A stretch of 64,000 nucleotides of DNA from Bacteroidales bacterium. Its GTDB lineage: Bacteria > Bacteroidota > Bacteroidia > Bacteroidales > UBA932. Location: contig JAGBSL010000027.1 of the NCBI GenBank assembly GCA_017631875.1, positions 1-64,000 of the forward strand. Direction: 5' to 3'. The notes beneath the pieces were generated by a model. It was given only the letters and a program-made list of their open reading frames with translations. It was not told the DNA's origin and ran no database searches. Below are positions 25,347 through 33,812 of this stretch, piece by piece (the stretch's first letter is position 1; each line of letters begins with the position of its first letter). Position numbers and translations under genes: made by a program.

Positions 25347-26801
25347 ATGAAGAAACTGATAGTATGCGCGCTGTGCGTCTTTGTTCTAGAACTGGGCCTT
25401 ATGGCTCAGGATGTGCTGCAGGTGTATTCTGCACCGGAAGGAGTAGAGATGAAGGATGACTTCACCGTCAAGGTGCGTTTAGCTGGCGGGGAGTGGCAGG
25501 ATGTACCGACCTATATGGTCAAGGTTGACGAAGTCCGTCAGACAAAGCATTGCGTTGAGAAGGCTTCTCTCGGATATTTTGACTTTGAAGGTCAGGTGGA
25601 GGTTTCCGTGACTTACAACAAAGGTCCTATCGAGACGGCGAAGGTTCGTCCGCTTTCATATGGAATCAAGCCGGTTGTCGACGGAAGCACTCTGACATTC
25701 ACTCTGGACTGTCCGCGCAACCTTTCAGTGGAAGTAAACGGTGACATTTTCCACAATCTTCATCTCTTTGCAAATGCGATTGACGTAAACAATCCAATAG
25801 ACGGAGTTATAATAAAGAACGAGAAGCAACTTGCCAAGAAACGCAAGGATGTGATCTACTTTGGTCCTGGACTTCACAGGATCGACACTCTTTTCCCTGT
25901 TTCGGGACAGACCGTATATATTGCCGGAGGCGCTGTGGTGCGCGGAACAATCCACGTGGTCAATGCCTCTGACGTCAAGATCTATGGCCGTGGAATCGTG
26001 CATCCGTCAGGAAGAGGAGAGGGTGTGTACATTCAACGCTCAAAGAATGTGGAAGTTGACGGAATCATATCGACTCAGTGTCCGGTCGGCGGATCTGACG
26101 GCGTCAAGATAACAAATGTAAAGGTCATCAGTTCATATGGATGGGGCGACGGGCTCAATGTGTTTGCATCTTCTAATGTGCATTATGACAGATGCTTTGC
26201 CCGCACGTCCGACGACTGCGTTACGGTATACGCAACACGCAAGGGATTCACAGGCTCATGCCGCAACATCCTTACCGAGAACTGCGTTCTTTGGGCAGAT
26301 GTGGCACATCCTATAATGATAGGTATCCATGGAAATGTCGAGAGTCCTGATGTTATTGAGAATCTCGTCTATAGAAACATAGACATTCTTGATCACAAGG
26401 AAAAGCAGATAGACTATCAAGGATGCATGGCGATCAATGCAGGAGATGACAATCTCATCCGCAACATCCTGTTTGAAGACATCAGGATCGAGGATTTCCG
26501 TCAGGGGCAGTTGGTCAACATCAGGATATTCTATAATAAGAAATACTGCCTTGCTCCGGGCCGCGGCATTGAGGATATCACTTTCAGAAACGTCACATAT
26601 AACGGTTCCGGAGAGGAGATGTCTGTAATTTATGGCTACAGTGAGGAGCGTAAGGTGAAGAATATCAGATTTGAAAATCTCGTTATAAACGGCCAGGTTA
26701 TTTCAGACGATATGCCTGGTAAGCCTACCTGGTACAAGACCGGCGACATGTGCCGCTTCCTTATCGGCGAGCATGTCGAGAACATTCAGTTTGTGAAGTG
26801 A
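25347..26801 (+). CDS. GH28-like right-handed beta-helix glycosidase
   Basis: 484 residues with a signal peptide (GLMAQ). A beta-sandwich-like N-terminal region (about 25-110) precedes a parallel beta-helix. The acidic triad is Asp268 in GWGDGLN and Asp289/Asp290 in TSDDC, with the spacing found in GH28 polygalacturonases (21 and 22 residues), and a downstream MIGIHG stands where GH28 has its catalytic-site His. The classic NTDG of GH28 is replaced by WGDG, and an N-terminal domain of this kind is seen in GH49 enzymes, so the family is not certain. Within this operon a galacturonan- or rhamnogalacturonan-directed exo-activity is likely. Confidence 0.7.
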   Translation: MKKLIVCALCVFVLELGLMAQDVLQVYSAPEGVEMKDDFTVKVRLAGGEWQDVPTYMVKVDEVRQTKHCVEKASLGYFDFEGQVEVSVTYNKGPIETAKVRPLSYGIKPVVDGSTLTFTLDCPRNLSVEVNGDIFHNLHLFANAIDVNNPIDGVIIKNEKQLAKKRKDVIYFGPGLHRIDTLFPVSGQTVYIAGGAVVRGTIHVVNASDVKIYGRGIVHPSGRGEGVYIQRSKNVEVDGIISTQCPVGGSDGVKITNVKVISSYGWGDGLNVFASSNVHYDRCFARTSDDCVTVYATRKGFTGSCRNILTENCVLWADVAHPIMIGIHGNVESPDVIENLVYRNIDILDHKEKQIDYQGCMAINAGDDNLIRNILFEDIRIEDFRQGQLVNIRIFYNKKYCLAPGRGIEDITFRNVTYNGSGEEMSVIYGYSEERKVKNIRFENLVINGQVISDDMPGKPTWYKTGDMCRFLIGEHVENIQFVK

Positions 26802-26826
26802 TGAGACATATCTTTAATCTGACATT

Positions 26827-28023
26827 ATGAAAAGATTATTGATCAGTCTGGTTTCGTTTATTCTGCTCATGGCAGATGCAGCAGCCTTTGACTTCCATTT
26901 CGGAGAGGAGGGAGAAAGGGCCTATATACGTCTTCCTCGTGGACATAAGGAAGTGAAGGCGGTGCTTTATTGTCATCAGAACATGACGGAAGAGGTGCTT
27001 TTCCGCAGCGACCTGTTCTGCAGGAGGATGGACAGTCTCGGCGTGGCCATGGCATTCGTTCAGCGCGGATCGCAGAACTGGGACGTGTCCGAGGGCTGCC
27101 AGGAGAGATTCGAGATGATCATGCGGCGTTTTGCAGAAGGTACGGAACATCCGGAAATCGCTTCAGCGCCGGTGATTCCGTTCGGCCATTCAGCTCAGGC
27201 TACATTTCCGTGGAACTTTGCGGCATGGAATCCGGACCGCACCCTTTGTGTGGTATCTTACCACGGTGACGCTCCGCGCACTAACCTCTGCGGATATGGG
27301 CGCGCCAATGTCGAGTGGGGCAGAACGAGGAATATTGACAGGATTCCCGGACTTATGATCATGGGTGAATACGAGTGGTGGGATGCTCGCCTTCTTCCGG
27401 CCCTGGCCTTTCAGATGATGTATCCAGACAGCAGAATTTCATTCCTCTGCGATGCGGGAAAGGGACATTTTGACTTGTGCGAGGAAACTCAGGACTATAT
27501 TGCTGCGTTCATAGCCAAGGCCTTGGCAGACCCGCGTCCGGAAGGAGGATGCAGATATTCCCGTTGGTTTGAGGATGGTACTGAGACATCCGACCCTCAT
27601 GAGCAGTTCTGGTATCAGGACGATGAAATGGTCAGACTTACAAGGGAAAGGTATGCTGAGCATAAGGGAAAGCAGATGCAGTATGTGTCGGCTCAGCTGG
27701 ACGGGCAGATGCTCGTATACAATCCTGATAAGCACATCAAGATAAATGCAGTATGTGAAGATGACGAGTTTACTTTAACACCTGTGTTTGTGGATTCCAC
27801 CCGTAATGCCATAAGTGATGCTCATGCGTCCGTCAGACCTCGTGTGGTGCTCATTTCCGGTCCTGCAATCCAGACAGGGGAATATACTTTCCGTTATGAT
27901 CCCGACTATTTTGGCAAGGATCCGAAGCGGCTGTGGACAGGCATAACCATCTGCGTAGAAGCTGATGGAGACGAAAAATACAAATCTGCGGTTCAGGAAA
28001 TTAATATTCAACTGAAGAGATAG
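26827..28023 (+). CDS. Secreted alpha/beta hydrolase, possible carbohydrate esterase
   Basis: 398 residues with a signal peptide (LLMADAAAF). The alpha/beta hydrolase fold is shown by an early strand KAVLYCHQNM, the nucleophile elbow PFGHSAQA (Ser122) and a late DAGKGHFDLCEE containing the likely catalytic His. An Asp/Glu in MIMGEYEWWDARL would complete the triad. The last 140 residues form an extra beta-rich domain of unknown role. It closes the operon 17948-28023, where removal of acetyl or other ester groups from the glycan would be useful; the true substrate is not known. Confidence 0.65.
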   Translation: MKRLLISLVSFILLMADAAAFDFHFGEEGERAYIRLPRGHKEVKAVLYCHQNMTEEVLFRSDLFCRRMDSLGVAMAFVQRGSQNWDVSEGCQERFEMIMRRFAEGTEHPEIASAPVIPFGHSAQATFPWNFAAWNPDRTLCVVSYHGDAPRTNLCGYGRANVEWGRTRNIDRIPGLMIMGEYEWWDARLLPALAFQMMYPDSRISFLCDAGKGHFDLCEETQDYIAAFIAKALADPRPEGGCRYSRWFEDGTETSDPHEQFWYQDDEMVRLTRERYAEHKGKQMQYVSAQLDGQMLVYNPDKHIKINAVCEDDEFTLTPVFVDSTRNAISDAHASVRPRVVLISGPAIQTGEYTFRYDPDYFGKDPKRLWTGITICVEADGDEKYKSAVQEINIQLKR

Positions 28024-28085
28024 TGGCACATTATTTGATTTTTCATCTCGCGGTTAGTTTAGTTGTTAATACTAGGGTTATGGTT

Positions 28086-28127
28086 CATCCGGCTGTCACT
28101 TGTGAAAGGCACGGCCGGATGTTTTAT
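28086..28127 (+). terminator. Rho-independent terminator-like hairpin after the enzyme operon
   Basis: CATCCGGC at 28086-28093 pairs with GCCGGATG at 28114-28121 and is followed by TTTTAT. It lies 62 bp after the alpha/beta hydrolase stop and before the SIMPL gene, so it probably ends the 17948-28023 transcript. Confidence 0.6.
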
Positions 28128-28165
28128 AGGAAGAATCGGTATATTTACATCAAAATCATACAGCT

Positions 28166-28870
28166 ATGGACAAAGGAAGATTCTACAGCGGCCTTTTCAT
28201 TATGGTCGGACTCGTTGTGCTCGGTCTCATGATTCCGAGAGCGGTCGAAAAGTATCGTTCATACGATCGCACGGTCAACGTAAAGGGACTGTGCGAAAAG
28301 GAGGTCAAGGCGGACAAGGTCATCTGGCCTATAGTATATAAGGTGATGTCCAATGACATTCAGTCCATATACGCGCAGATCGACGCCAGTAATCAGATTA
28401 TCCAGCGTTTCCTCGTAGGAGGGGGCATCTCGCAGGATCAGATATCGATATCGGTTCCTCAGATATCCGATAAGCTGGCCAACGAGTATGGAGGAAACGA
28501 CAGGACGTTCCGTTACATTGCCACCAATGTGGTGACAGTCTACACGGACCAGGTTGACAAGGTTCTTGCCCTTATGGCCCAGCAGTCCGAACTTCTGAAG
28601 AAGGGTGTGGTCACTGTCGCCAACAGCTGGGAGAATCCGGTGGAGTTCAAGTATGAGGGGTTGAACGACATCAAGCCGCAGATGATCGAGGAGGCGACAA
28701 AGAATGCCCGCGAGGCGGCGCAGAAGTTTGCCAAGGACTCGGAAAGCAAGCTCGGAAAGATCAAGACGGCAAACCAGGGCACGTTCACGATCGAAGCCCG
28801 CGACAGCAACACACCTTATATAAAGAAGGTGCGCGTGGTGACTTCGGTTACATATTATCTGGAAAACTAA
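28166..28870 (+). CDS. SIMPL domain (DUF541) membrane-anchored protein
   Basis: 234 residues. One N-terminal transmembrane segment (about 8-24, GLFIMVGLVVLGLMIP) and a periplasmic SIMPL domain: RTVNVKGLCEKEVKADKVIW, ISVPQISDK, NVVTVYTDQVDKV, and the C-terminal NAREAAQKFAKDSESKLGKI and KKVRVVTSVTYYLEN. The family is widespread in bacterial envelopes and its molecular role is poorly known. It is a stand-alone gene between two PUL-like regions, bounded by terminators on both sides, and looks like a core gene rather than part of either locus. A TATATTTA at 28140-28147 is the nearest -7-like sequence. Confidence 0.85.
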   Translation: MDKGRFYSGLFIMVGLVVLGLMIPRAVEKYRSYDRTVNVKGLCEKEVKADKVIWPIVYKVMSNDIQSIYAQIDASNQIIQRFLVGGGISQDQISISVPQISDKLANEYGGNDRTFRYIATNVVTVYTDQVDKVLALMAQQSELLKKGVVTVANSWENPVEFKYEGLNDIKPQMIEEATKNAREAAQKFAKDSESKLGKIKTANQGTFTIEARDSNTPYIKKVRVVTSVTYYLEN

Positions 28871-28872
28871 AA

Positions 28873-28906
28873 AAAAGGTGCAGCGTCATTATGACCTGCA
28901 CCTTTT
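28873..28906. terminator. Bidirectional terminator between convergent genes
   Basis: AAAAGGTGCAG at 28873-28883 pairs perfectly with CTGCACCTTTT at 28896-28906 around a 12-base loop. The A-rich arm before it and T-rich arm after it let it terminate the SIMPL transcript (plus) and the 16-gene minus-strand operon ending at 28913. Confidence 0.8.
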
Positions 28907-28912
28907 CAATTA

Positions 28913-31549
28913 TTATTTAGTGTTTTCCTTGTATCCGTCAATTATGTGAGCCTTGAGGCGAGCTTTGAATCCATCCGAGATGAGAGGAGTCTCACCCTCG
29001 AGATGCTGCTCGTACTTAGGAAGATTATCCTTCAAATCTCCTACATAGTTGAAGATATTCTGAGGATCCGCCATGATGAAGTTAGGACACTGAGAGACCT
29101 TGAGATACTCTATAGGAAGCATGATTCTTCTGTCCTTGAGTCCCTGCTCGTTCTTGTATGGCTCAGAGATATTCTTACATCTCATGAAGATACCCTTAAG
29201 ACCGTTGAGCTCAGCATCTGAATGGTCATCTGAAAGAACAAGCTCTACAACAAGAGACTCTTTTACAGAAACATCCTTCAAATATACAACCGGCGCAAGG
29301 TTATATGCATCATATGTCCACTGACCGGACTTTGCATATCTAGCATAAGGGATTTCCACACCGTTTACAAGAACCTTCTCAGGAGTACGAGTACCCATGA
29401 AGCGAAGCTCATAACTTCTTGTGTCCTTCATACCTGCATACTGTCCCTCGCGAGGAGCCACGGTCATCACTACCTTGTTGTCTGTACGCACCTGATTAAC
29501 CTTTGTAATAGTGTACTCAGTCTCATAGCTGCGGCTAAGACCGTCATCCTCATAGTATGAAAGCTGACCGTCTGCGCCTGGAATAGCAGTAAGCACCAAG
29601 GTGTCGCATGGGACCTGAGCAGTACGAACGTGAGCCGGGTTCATAGGAATGATTGAACCAGCCTTCGCATACCAAGGGTTCTCATCTATAGTATAGCCGA
29701 GATCTCTCTTCTGGCCACCCTCATACATTGTTCCTGTCGCCATGTCATACCAGTCATTTCCCTCAGGGAACCATATGTCGATTGTAGCAACGCCTGTAAC
29801 CTCATCACCAGGAACAGCGATACATGTAGCAAGGATGTCATTGCCGAACATGAACTGACGTCTGTACTGATATGCCTCATCTGCTTCAGGATAATCGTAA
29901 TACATAGGATAACACATTGCAACACCAGTATCAAAGTTCTTACGAGCTGCATTATAGATGTATGGAATGAGTGCATAACGGAGGTGGAATGCATCGATCA
30001 TCTGGAACATGGTTTCAGGGAAGAGCCATGGGTATCGCTTGCAGTCAGGATGCTTGGTCGGATGGATCTTGTAGAATGGAGAGAAGACTCCATACTGAAG
30101 CCAACGGGTGTATCTTTCCGCGTTCTCTGTGCCCTTATGTCCGTGGAACATGTGTCCGCCGAGGTCGTGTCCCCAATAACCATAGTTCACGTTTGCTGAA
30201 GTGGCTGTAAACTCAGGCTGGTACTCAAGCGACTCCCATGTAATGATCGTGTCACCTGAGAATCCGATCGGATATCTATGTGAACCGAGTCCGCCCCAAC
30301 GATGGTAGAGGAAAGGTCTCAGATAAGGATAATTATCCTTAGCATAGTTGTAGAACACATGGTTGAGCCAGAATGTATTGGAAAGGCCTGGATTGTACTT
30401 GGACTCCTTCCACTGCTGCCAGTCGAGCCACCAGAAGGTATTTCCCTGGTCTTCGATTGGTCTTAGCACGGTCTTATAGTATGCATCTGCCCATTTCTTC
30501 TCATCGATCTTGAAAGGAACAGACTTGCCTGGCTGGTCCCATCCATACTCTTTGCAGAAGCGGTCATAGCACTCCTCGTATGGCTGGATACCTGATGCCG
30601 GGTGAAGATTCAACGCAGTCTTAAGTCCTGCATTATTTGCCCACTCGAACATCTGTTCAGGTGCAGGGAAAAGTTCCTTCTGCCATGTGTAGCCTGTCCA
30701 GCCGATACGCTGGCCATACTCATCAAGTTCTGGATCCTTGTCAAGACCCCATGTCTCGTGCCAGTCCATGTCGATGATAAGCACATCTACAGGAATGTCG
30801 ATAGAGCGGAATCTTTCAATGATATCCCTGAGTTCGCTGTCAGAGTACTGCCAATAGCGGCTGTACCAGTAACCGAATGTATAGCGAGGTGGTAGAGGTG
30901 CAGGACCCGAAACCTTTGAGTAGTCTGCAAGAGCAAGCTTATACTCATGGCCATATGCAAAAATATACCAGTCGAGATAATTTTCCTTCTGTGGACGTGC
31001 TGTCACCCACTCTGTCTCATCCATAAGATAGTTTCTGCTGTCATCTACGATTGCCCATCCGTCGCGGGAAAGGAGACCCTTTTCCAGCGGATCCTTTGTA
31101 GTATGGAGGCGTCCATCAACATTATCAAGTGTACGGGTAGTACCCATAAGGTTGGCGCTGTCATCCATGCCTGGGGTCCACACAGTCTTCTGACCTGCTG
31201 TAAGGAACTCGACCTTCAGATTAGATGCATTAAAAGGACCGTTTCCATCTACATAAGTCAATGTCACAGCCGAAGTCTTGACAGTAACCTTCTTTCCGCT
31301 CTTCTTTACCTTAAATTCAGGCACGGGAAGATTACGGTTGATGAATGTAAGGGATGCGCGGTCCTCAAACACACCGTCCTCACTCCACTCCATACGGATG
31401 AGCTGAGGTGTCAGGATGGTAAATCGTGCATTACCAGCCACTATTGTCGCCTTCTCGGAAGCACGCGGATCAGCATCAAACGTTGACGTAGCGCTGGTCG
31501 TGACTGTCGTCAGCAAAGAAGCTAATACTACAAATAGAATTCTTTTCAT
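28913..31549 (-). CDS. GH31 family alpha-glycosidase
   Basis: 878 residues, secreted. N-terminal beta-sandwich (ILTPQLIRMEWS), TIM barrel with FGYWYSRYWQYSDSE and VDVLIIDMDWH, nucleophile Asp376 in WWLDWQQW and acid/base Asp433 in FSGDT, then YWGHDLGGHM and a C-terminal sandwich. The last 75 residues (from about 800) form an extra alpha-helical tail beyond the normal GH31 end. The family covers alpha-glucosidases, alpha-xylosidases and others; the specificity is not readable here. It is the last gene of the long minus-strand operon, 16 bp after the TonB-dependent receptor and next to the second HTCS, so this trio may be a small glycan module attached to the phosphoester locus. Confidence 0.92.
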   Translation of the reverse strand: MKRILFVVLASLLTTVTTSATSTFDADPRASEKATIVAGNARFTILTPQLIRMEWSEDGVFEDRASLTFINRNLPVPEFKVKKSGKKVTVKTSAVTLTYVDGNGPFNASNLKVEFLTAGQKTVWTPGMDDSANLMGTTRTLDNVDGRLHTTKDPLEKGLLSRDGWAIVDDSRNYLMDETEWVTARPQKENYLDWYIFAYGHEYKLALADYSKVSGPAPLPPRYTFGYWYSRYWQYSDSELRDIIERFRSIDIPVDVLIIDMDWHETWGLDKDPELDEYGQRIGWTGYTWQKELFPAPEQMFEWANNAGLKTALNLHPASGIQPYEECYDRFCKEYGWDQPGKSVPFKIDEKKWADAYYKTVLRPIEDQGNTFWWLDWQQWKESKYNPGLSNTFWLNHVFYNYAKDNYPYLRPFLYHRWGGLGSHRYPIGFSGDTIITWESLEYQPEFTATSANVNYGYWGHDLGGHMFHGHKGTENAERYTRWLQYGVFSPFYKIHPTKHPDCKRYPWLFPETMFQMIDAFHLRYALIPYIYNAARKNFDTGVAMCYPMYYDYPEADEAYQYRRQFMFGNDILATCIAVPGDEVTGVATIDIWFPEGNDWYDMATGTMYEGGQKRDLGYTIDENPWYAKAGSIIPMNPAHVRTAQVPCDTLVLTAIPGADGQLSYYEDDGLSRSYETEYTITKVNQVRTDNKVVMTVAPREGQYAGMKDTRSYELRFMGTRTPEKVLVNGVEIPYARYAKSGQWTYDAYNLAPVVYLKDVSVKESLVVELVLSDDHSDAELNGLKGIFMRCKNISEPYKNEQGLKDRRIMLPIEYLKVSQCPNFIMADPQNIFNYVGDLKDNLPKYEQHLEGETPLISDGFKARLKAHIIDGYKENTK

Positions 31550-31565
31550 AAAAAAACAGTTATAA

Positions 31566-33803
31566 TTAAAATTTATATGTCATACCGATATTAACCTCAA
31601 ACGGTCTCATATACTTGCCGGACATGAGGTACCCCTCCAGTTCCGATGCATCCGAAATAGTATCGGCCACATCGATACTGCCCTTTGGTCCTCTCTGGAA
31701 AAGCCAGTTGACCACATTGAGGGAGAGCTTCAGGTCAGATGTTATCTTGTAATCGATTCCGCCGAATGTCTCCCATCTTCCCTTGAAATAGGCAAGGTTT
31801 GTTCGTGATGCGTACTGACGGCTGAAATATCTTGCGCTAGCCCAGAATCTCCAATCCTTATACGAATATGACGGGTCGATTTCGAGCATTACGCGCGAGA
31901 TTCCTGTCACATAGTTGTCTGTATACGATATCTCGCTGGTAGACCCGTCGCTGAATGTAAAGACATTGTCATAGTTCTTGTACTTAGGATCCTGGAAGGT
32001 AAACATAAGGTGCAGGTTGAAGCCACCCCAATGCATGTTGCCGTCAAAGTTGAATCCAAGTGTTCCAATTCCGTACTGAGCCGTATAGTCCTGAGTTTCA
32101 CTTACGCCTCCTATCTGCTTGGTTACAGAAACGGTGGCAGCGTTGTTCCAGCTTGTAATGTAAGACACCATGGCTGTGGCATCCATCCACTTGTTCTGAT
32201 ACATAAGTCCACCTCGTCCCATAGCATTTCCGATAGCCTTGAGGGTCGGAATCTTGGTAGCCTTGAAGTAGCTCACAGACTTGTTGGTAATGCTATAGAA
32301 TCCTTCTCCCATGAAGAAAAGTCCATCTACTAGGCGATATGTCGCATACAGGGTTCCGGCATAATCGAGTTTACGAAGCGTCACATTACTCTTCTTTGCC
32401 ACTCCATTATTGAGGTAGAAGCCTTCTGTCTTCTTGTTTCCGGCAGTAGCCTCATCAATGACAGACGCTCCATCAATACTCTGATAAAGAGGTCTGAGTC
32501 GCAAACCTGCTCTGAGAAGGAATCGGTCTGTGATATTCCAGTCATCGAATGCATATGCAGTCGCAGACCATCTCACTCCCTCTGCATACTGAGAATTCAT
32601 GTTATAGCCCCATGAAGACTGTCCATCCAGGTAGATTCTCTGAGGATCTGCAGTCACTGTATGGGCGATTCTTGCAGAAGCCGTCTTCTCATACTGTCCC
32701 ACATAATAAATCTCGGCACCAAGATTCAGGTCATGCTTTGCCCACACCTTATTAGCCTCAAACAATGCAGTCACATCCAATGACTTAGAGTCGATGATGC
32801 TCACCACTCTGTTCTGAAGCTGTCCGCTATATGTACTTCCATCCTCAAGAGTGGCAGCCTTTCCATTCTTCAGGAATCCTTCTGTTGAGGTATCAATACC
32901 GGAAACGACCGACTTGACCCAATTGTTCTTCGGTGCAACGCATCCGTGCAAGAAACCGGTCAGATCCCAGCCGGAGTCGGTTTTATATTTACCCTTGAAG
33001 AGAATGTCATGTATCTGTCTGTCATCCATCTTGCCGATGTTACCTGTCTTGATGGCTCCTGTAGTAAGATCCATATAGGTAATGTCATCATCAGCTGGAA
33101 AATAGCATGATCTTCCGAGCTTATACCCCTCAATCTCACTGATGGATCCATCGCCATTATAATAGAAAGGAGCCTCTCCATAACCACCAAGATTGTCCTT
33201 TGAGAATGACAATTTATAAATAATGTCAAAGCTTGCATTTGCCCATCTCTTCGACAATGCTGCCTTGAAGATCTGCTTGTTGTCCACAAATGTTCTTCCA
33301 GGCGCATTGACACTGGTCGGATTCAGATTCACATAAGCTCCCAAGGAGTAATACCATCCCTTCTTGATAGGTCCGCTGATCGATCCGTCAAAATTGATCA
33401 GACCAAATGTTGACGACTTGAATGAGAATGCTCCGGCATGAGTATCGCCTCCCAGCTTGGTATATGAGTCCACTACCATTCCGATATCTCCTGTTCTGAT
33501 CACCGATTCGGACAGTCCTCGCAATCCTACAGATGAATACGCATTACCACCGGCCCAATGATAATGACCCTTTACAAAGCTATAGGAATGCTTTACTCCA
33601 TCCTCACATATTGCAGCACCATTGTCTCCCGTAGGAAGACCGATTGAAATTTCACGAGGCATCGATGCCGATTCAGCATTTAGCATCACACCTCTGTCAC
33701 TACCAACACCTAAAGAATCTGCCTCCTGCGCAGATACGAAAGAGCCCATAGACAGTCCAGCAATGACTATCACGGTCTTTAACGAACTAAAATTCATATT
33801 CAA
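31566..33803 (-). CDS. TonB-dependent receptor-like outer-membrane barrel without SusD partner
   Basis: 745 residues. Signal peptide (SMGSFVSAQ), then a short plug with REISIGLPTGDNGAAICEDG and SVGLRGLSESVIRTGDIG in place of the SusC plug, and a beta-barrel ending in FEVNIGMTYKF. It lacks the carboxypeptidase-D-like domain and a clear TonB box, and it is about 270 residues shorter than the SusC proteins in this window. I infer uptake or sensing of a ligand linked to GH31 and HTCS on either side. It belongs to a TonB-dependent receptor family that in Bacteroidales carries the SIGLPT motif; ligands for that family are not known to me. Confidence 0.75.
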   Translation of the reverse strand: MNMNFSSLKTVIVIAGLSMGSFVSAQEADSLGVGSDRGVMLNAESASMPREISIGLPTGDNGAAICEDGVKHSYSFVKGHYHWAGGNAYSSVGLRGLSESVIRTGDIGMVVDSYTKLGGDTHAGAFSFKSSTFGLINFDGSISGPIKKGWYYSLGAYVNLNPTSVNAPGRTFVDNKQIFKAALSKRWANASFDIIYKLSFSKDNLGGYGEAPFYYNGDGSISEIEGYKLGRSCYFPADDDITYMDLTTGAIKTGNIGKMDDRQIHDILFKGKYKTDSGWDLTGFLHGCVAPKNNWVKSVVSGIDTSTEGFLKNGKAATLEDGSTYSGQLQNRVVSIIDSKSLDVTALFEANKVWAKHDLNLGAEIYYVGQYEKTASARIAHTVTADPQRIYLDGQSSWGYNMNSQYAEGVRWSATAYAFDDWNITDRFLLRAGLRLRPLYQSIDGASVIDEATAGNKKTEGFYLNNGVAKKSNVTLRKLDYAGTLYATYRLVDGLFFMGEGFYSITNKSVSYFKATKIPTLKAIGNAMGRGGLMYQNKWMDATAMVSYITSWNNAATVSVTKQIGGVSETQDYTAQYGIGTLGFNFDGNMHWGGFNLHLMFTFQDPKYKNYDNVFTFSDGSTSEISYTDNYVTGISRVMLEIDPSYSYKDWRFWASARYFSRQYASRTNLAYFKGRWETFGGIDYKITSDLKLSLNVVNWLFQRGPKGSIDVADTISDASELEGYLMSGKYMRPFEVNIGMTYKF

Positions 33804-33812
33804 ATTCCTTGT

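Noticed and set aside
28045..28115. tRNA-like words (TAGTTTAGTTG followed later by GGTTCATCC) after the alpha/beta hydrolase gene
   Set aside because: No acceptor stem or anticodon arm can be folded around them; the second half is explained by the terminator hairpin 28086-28127.
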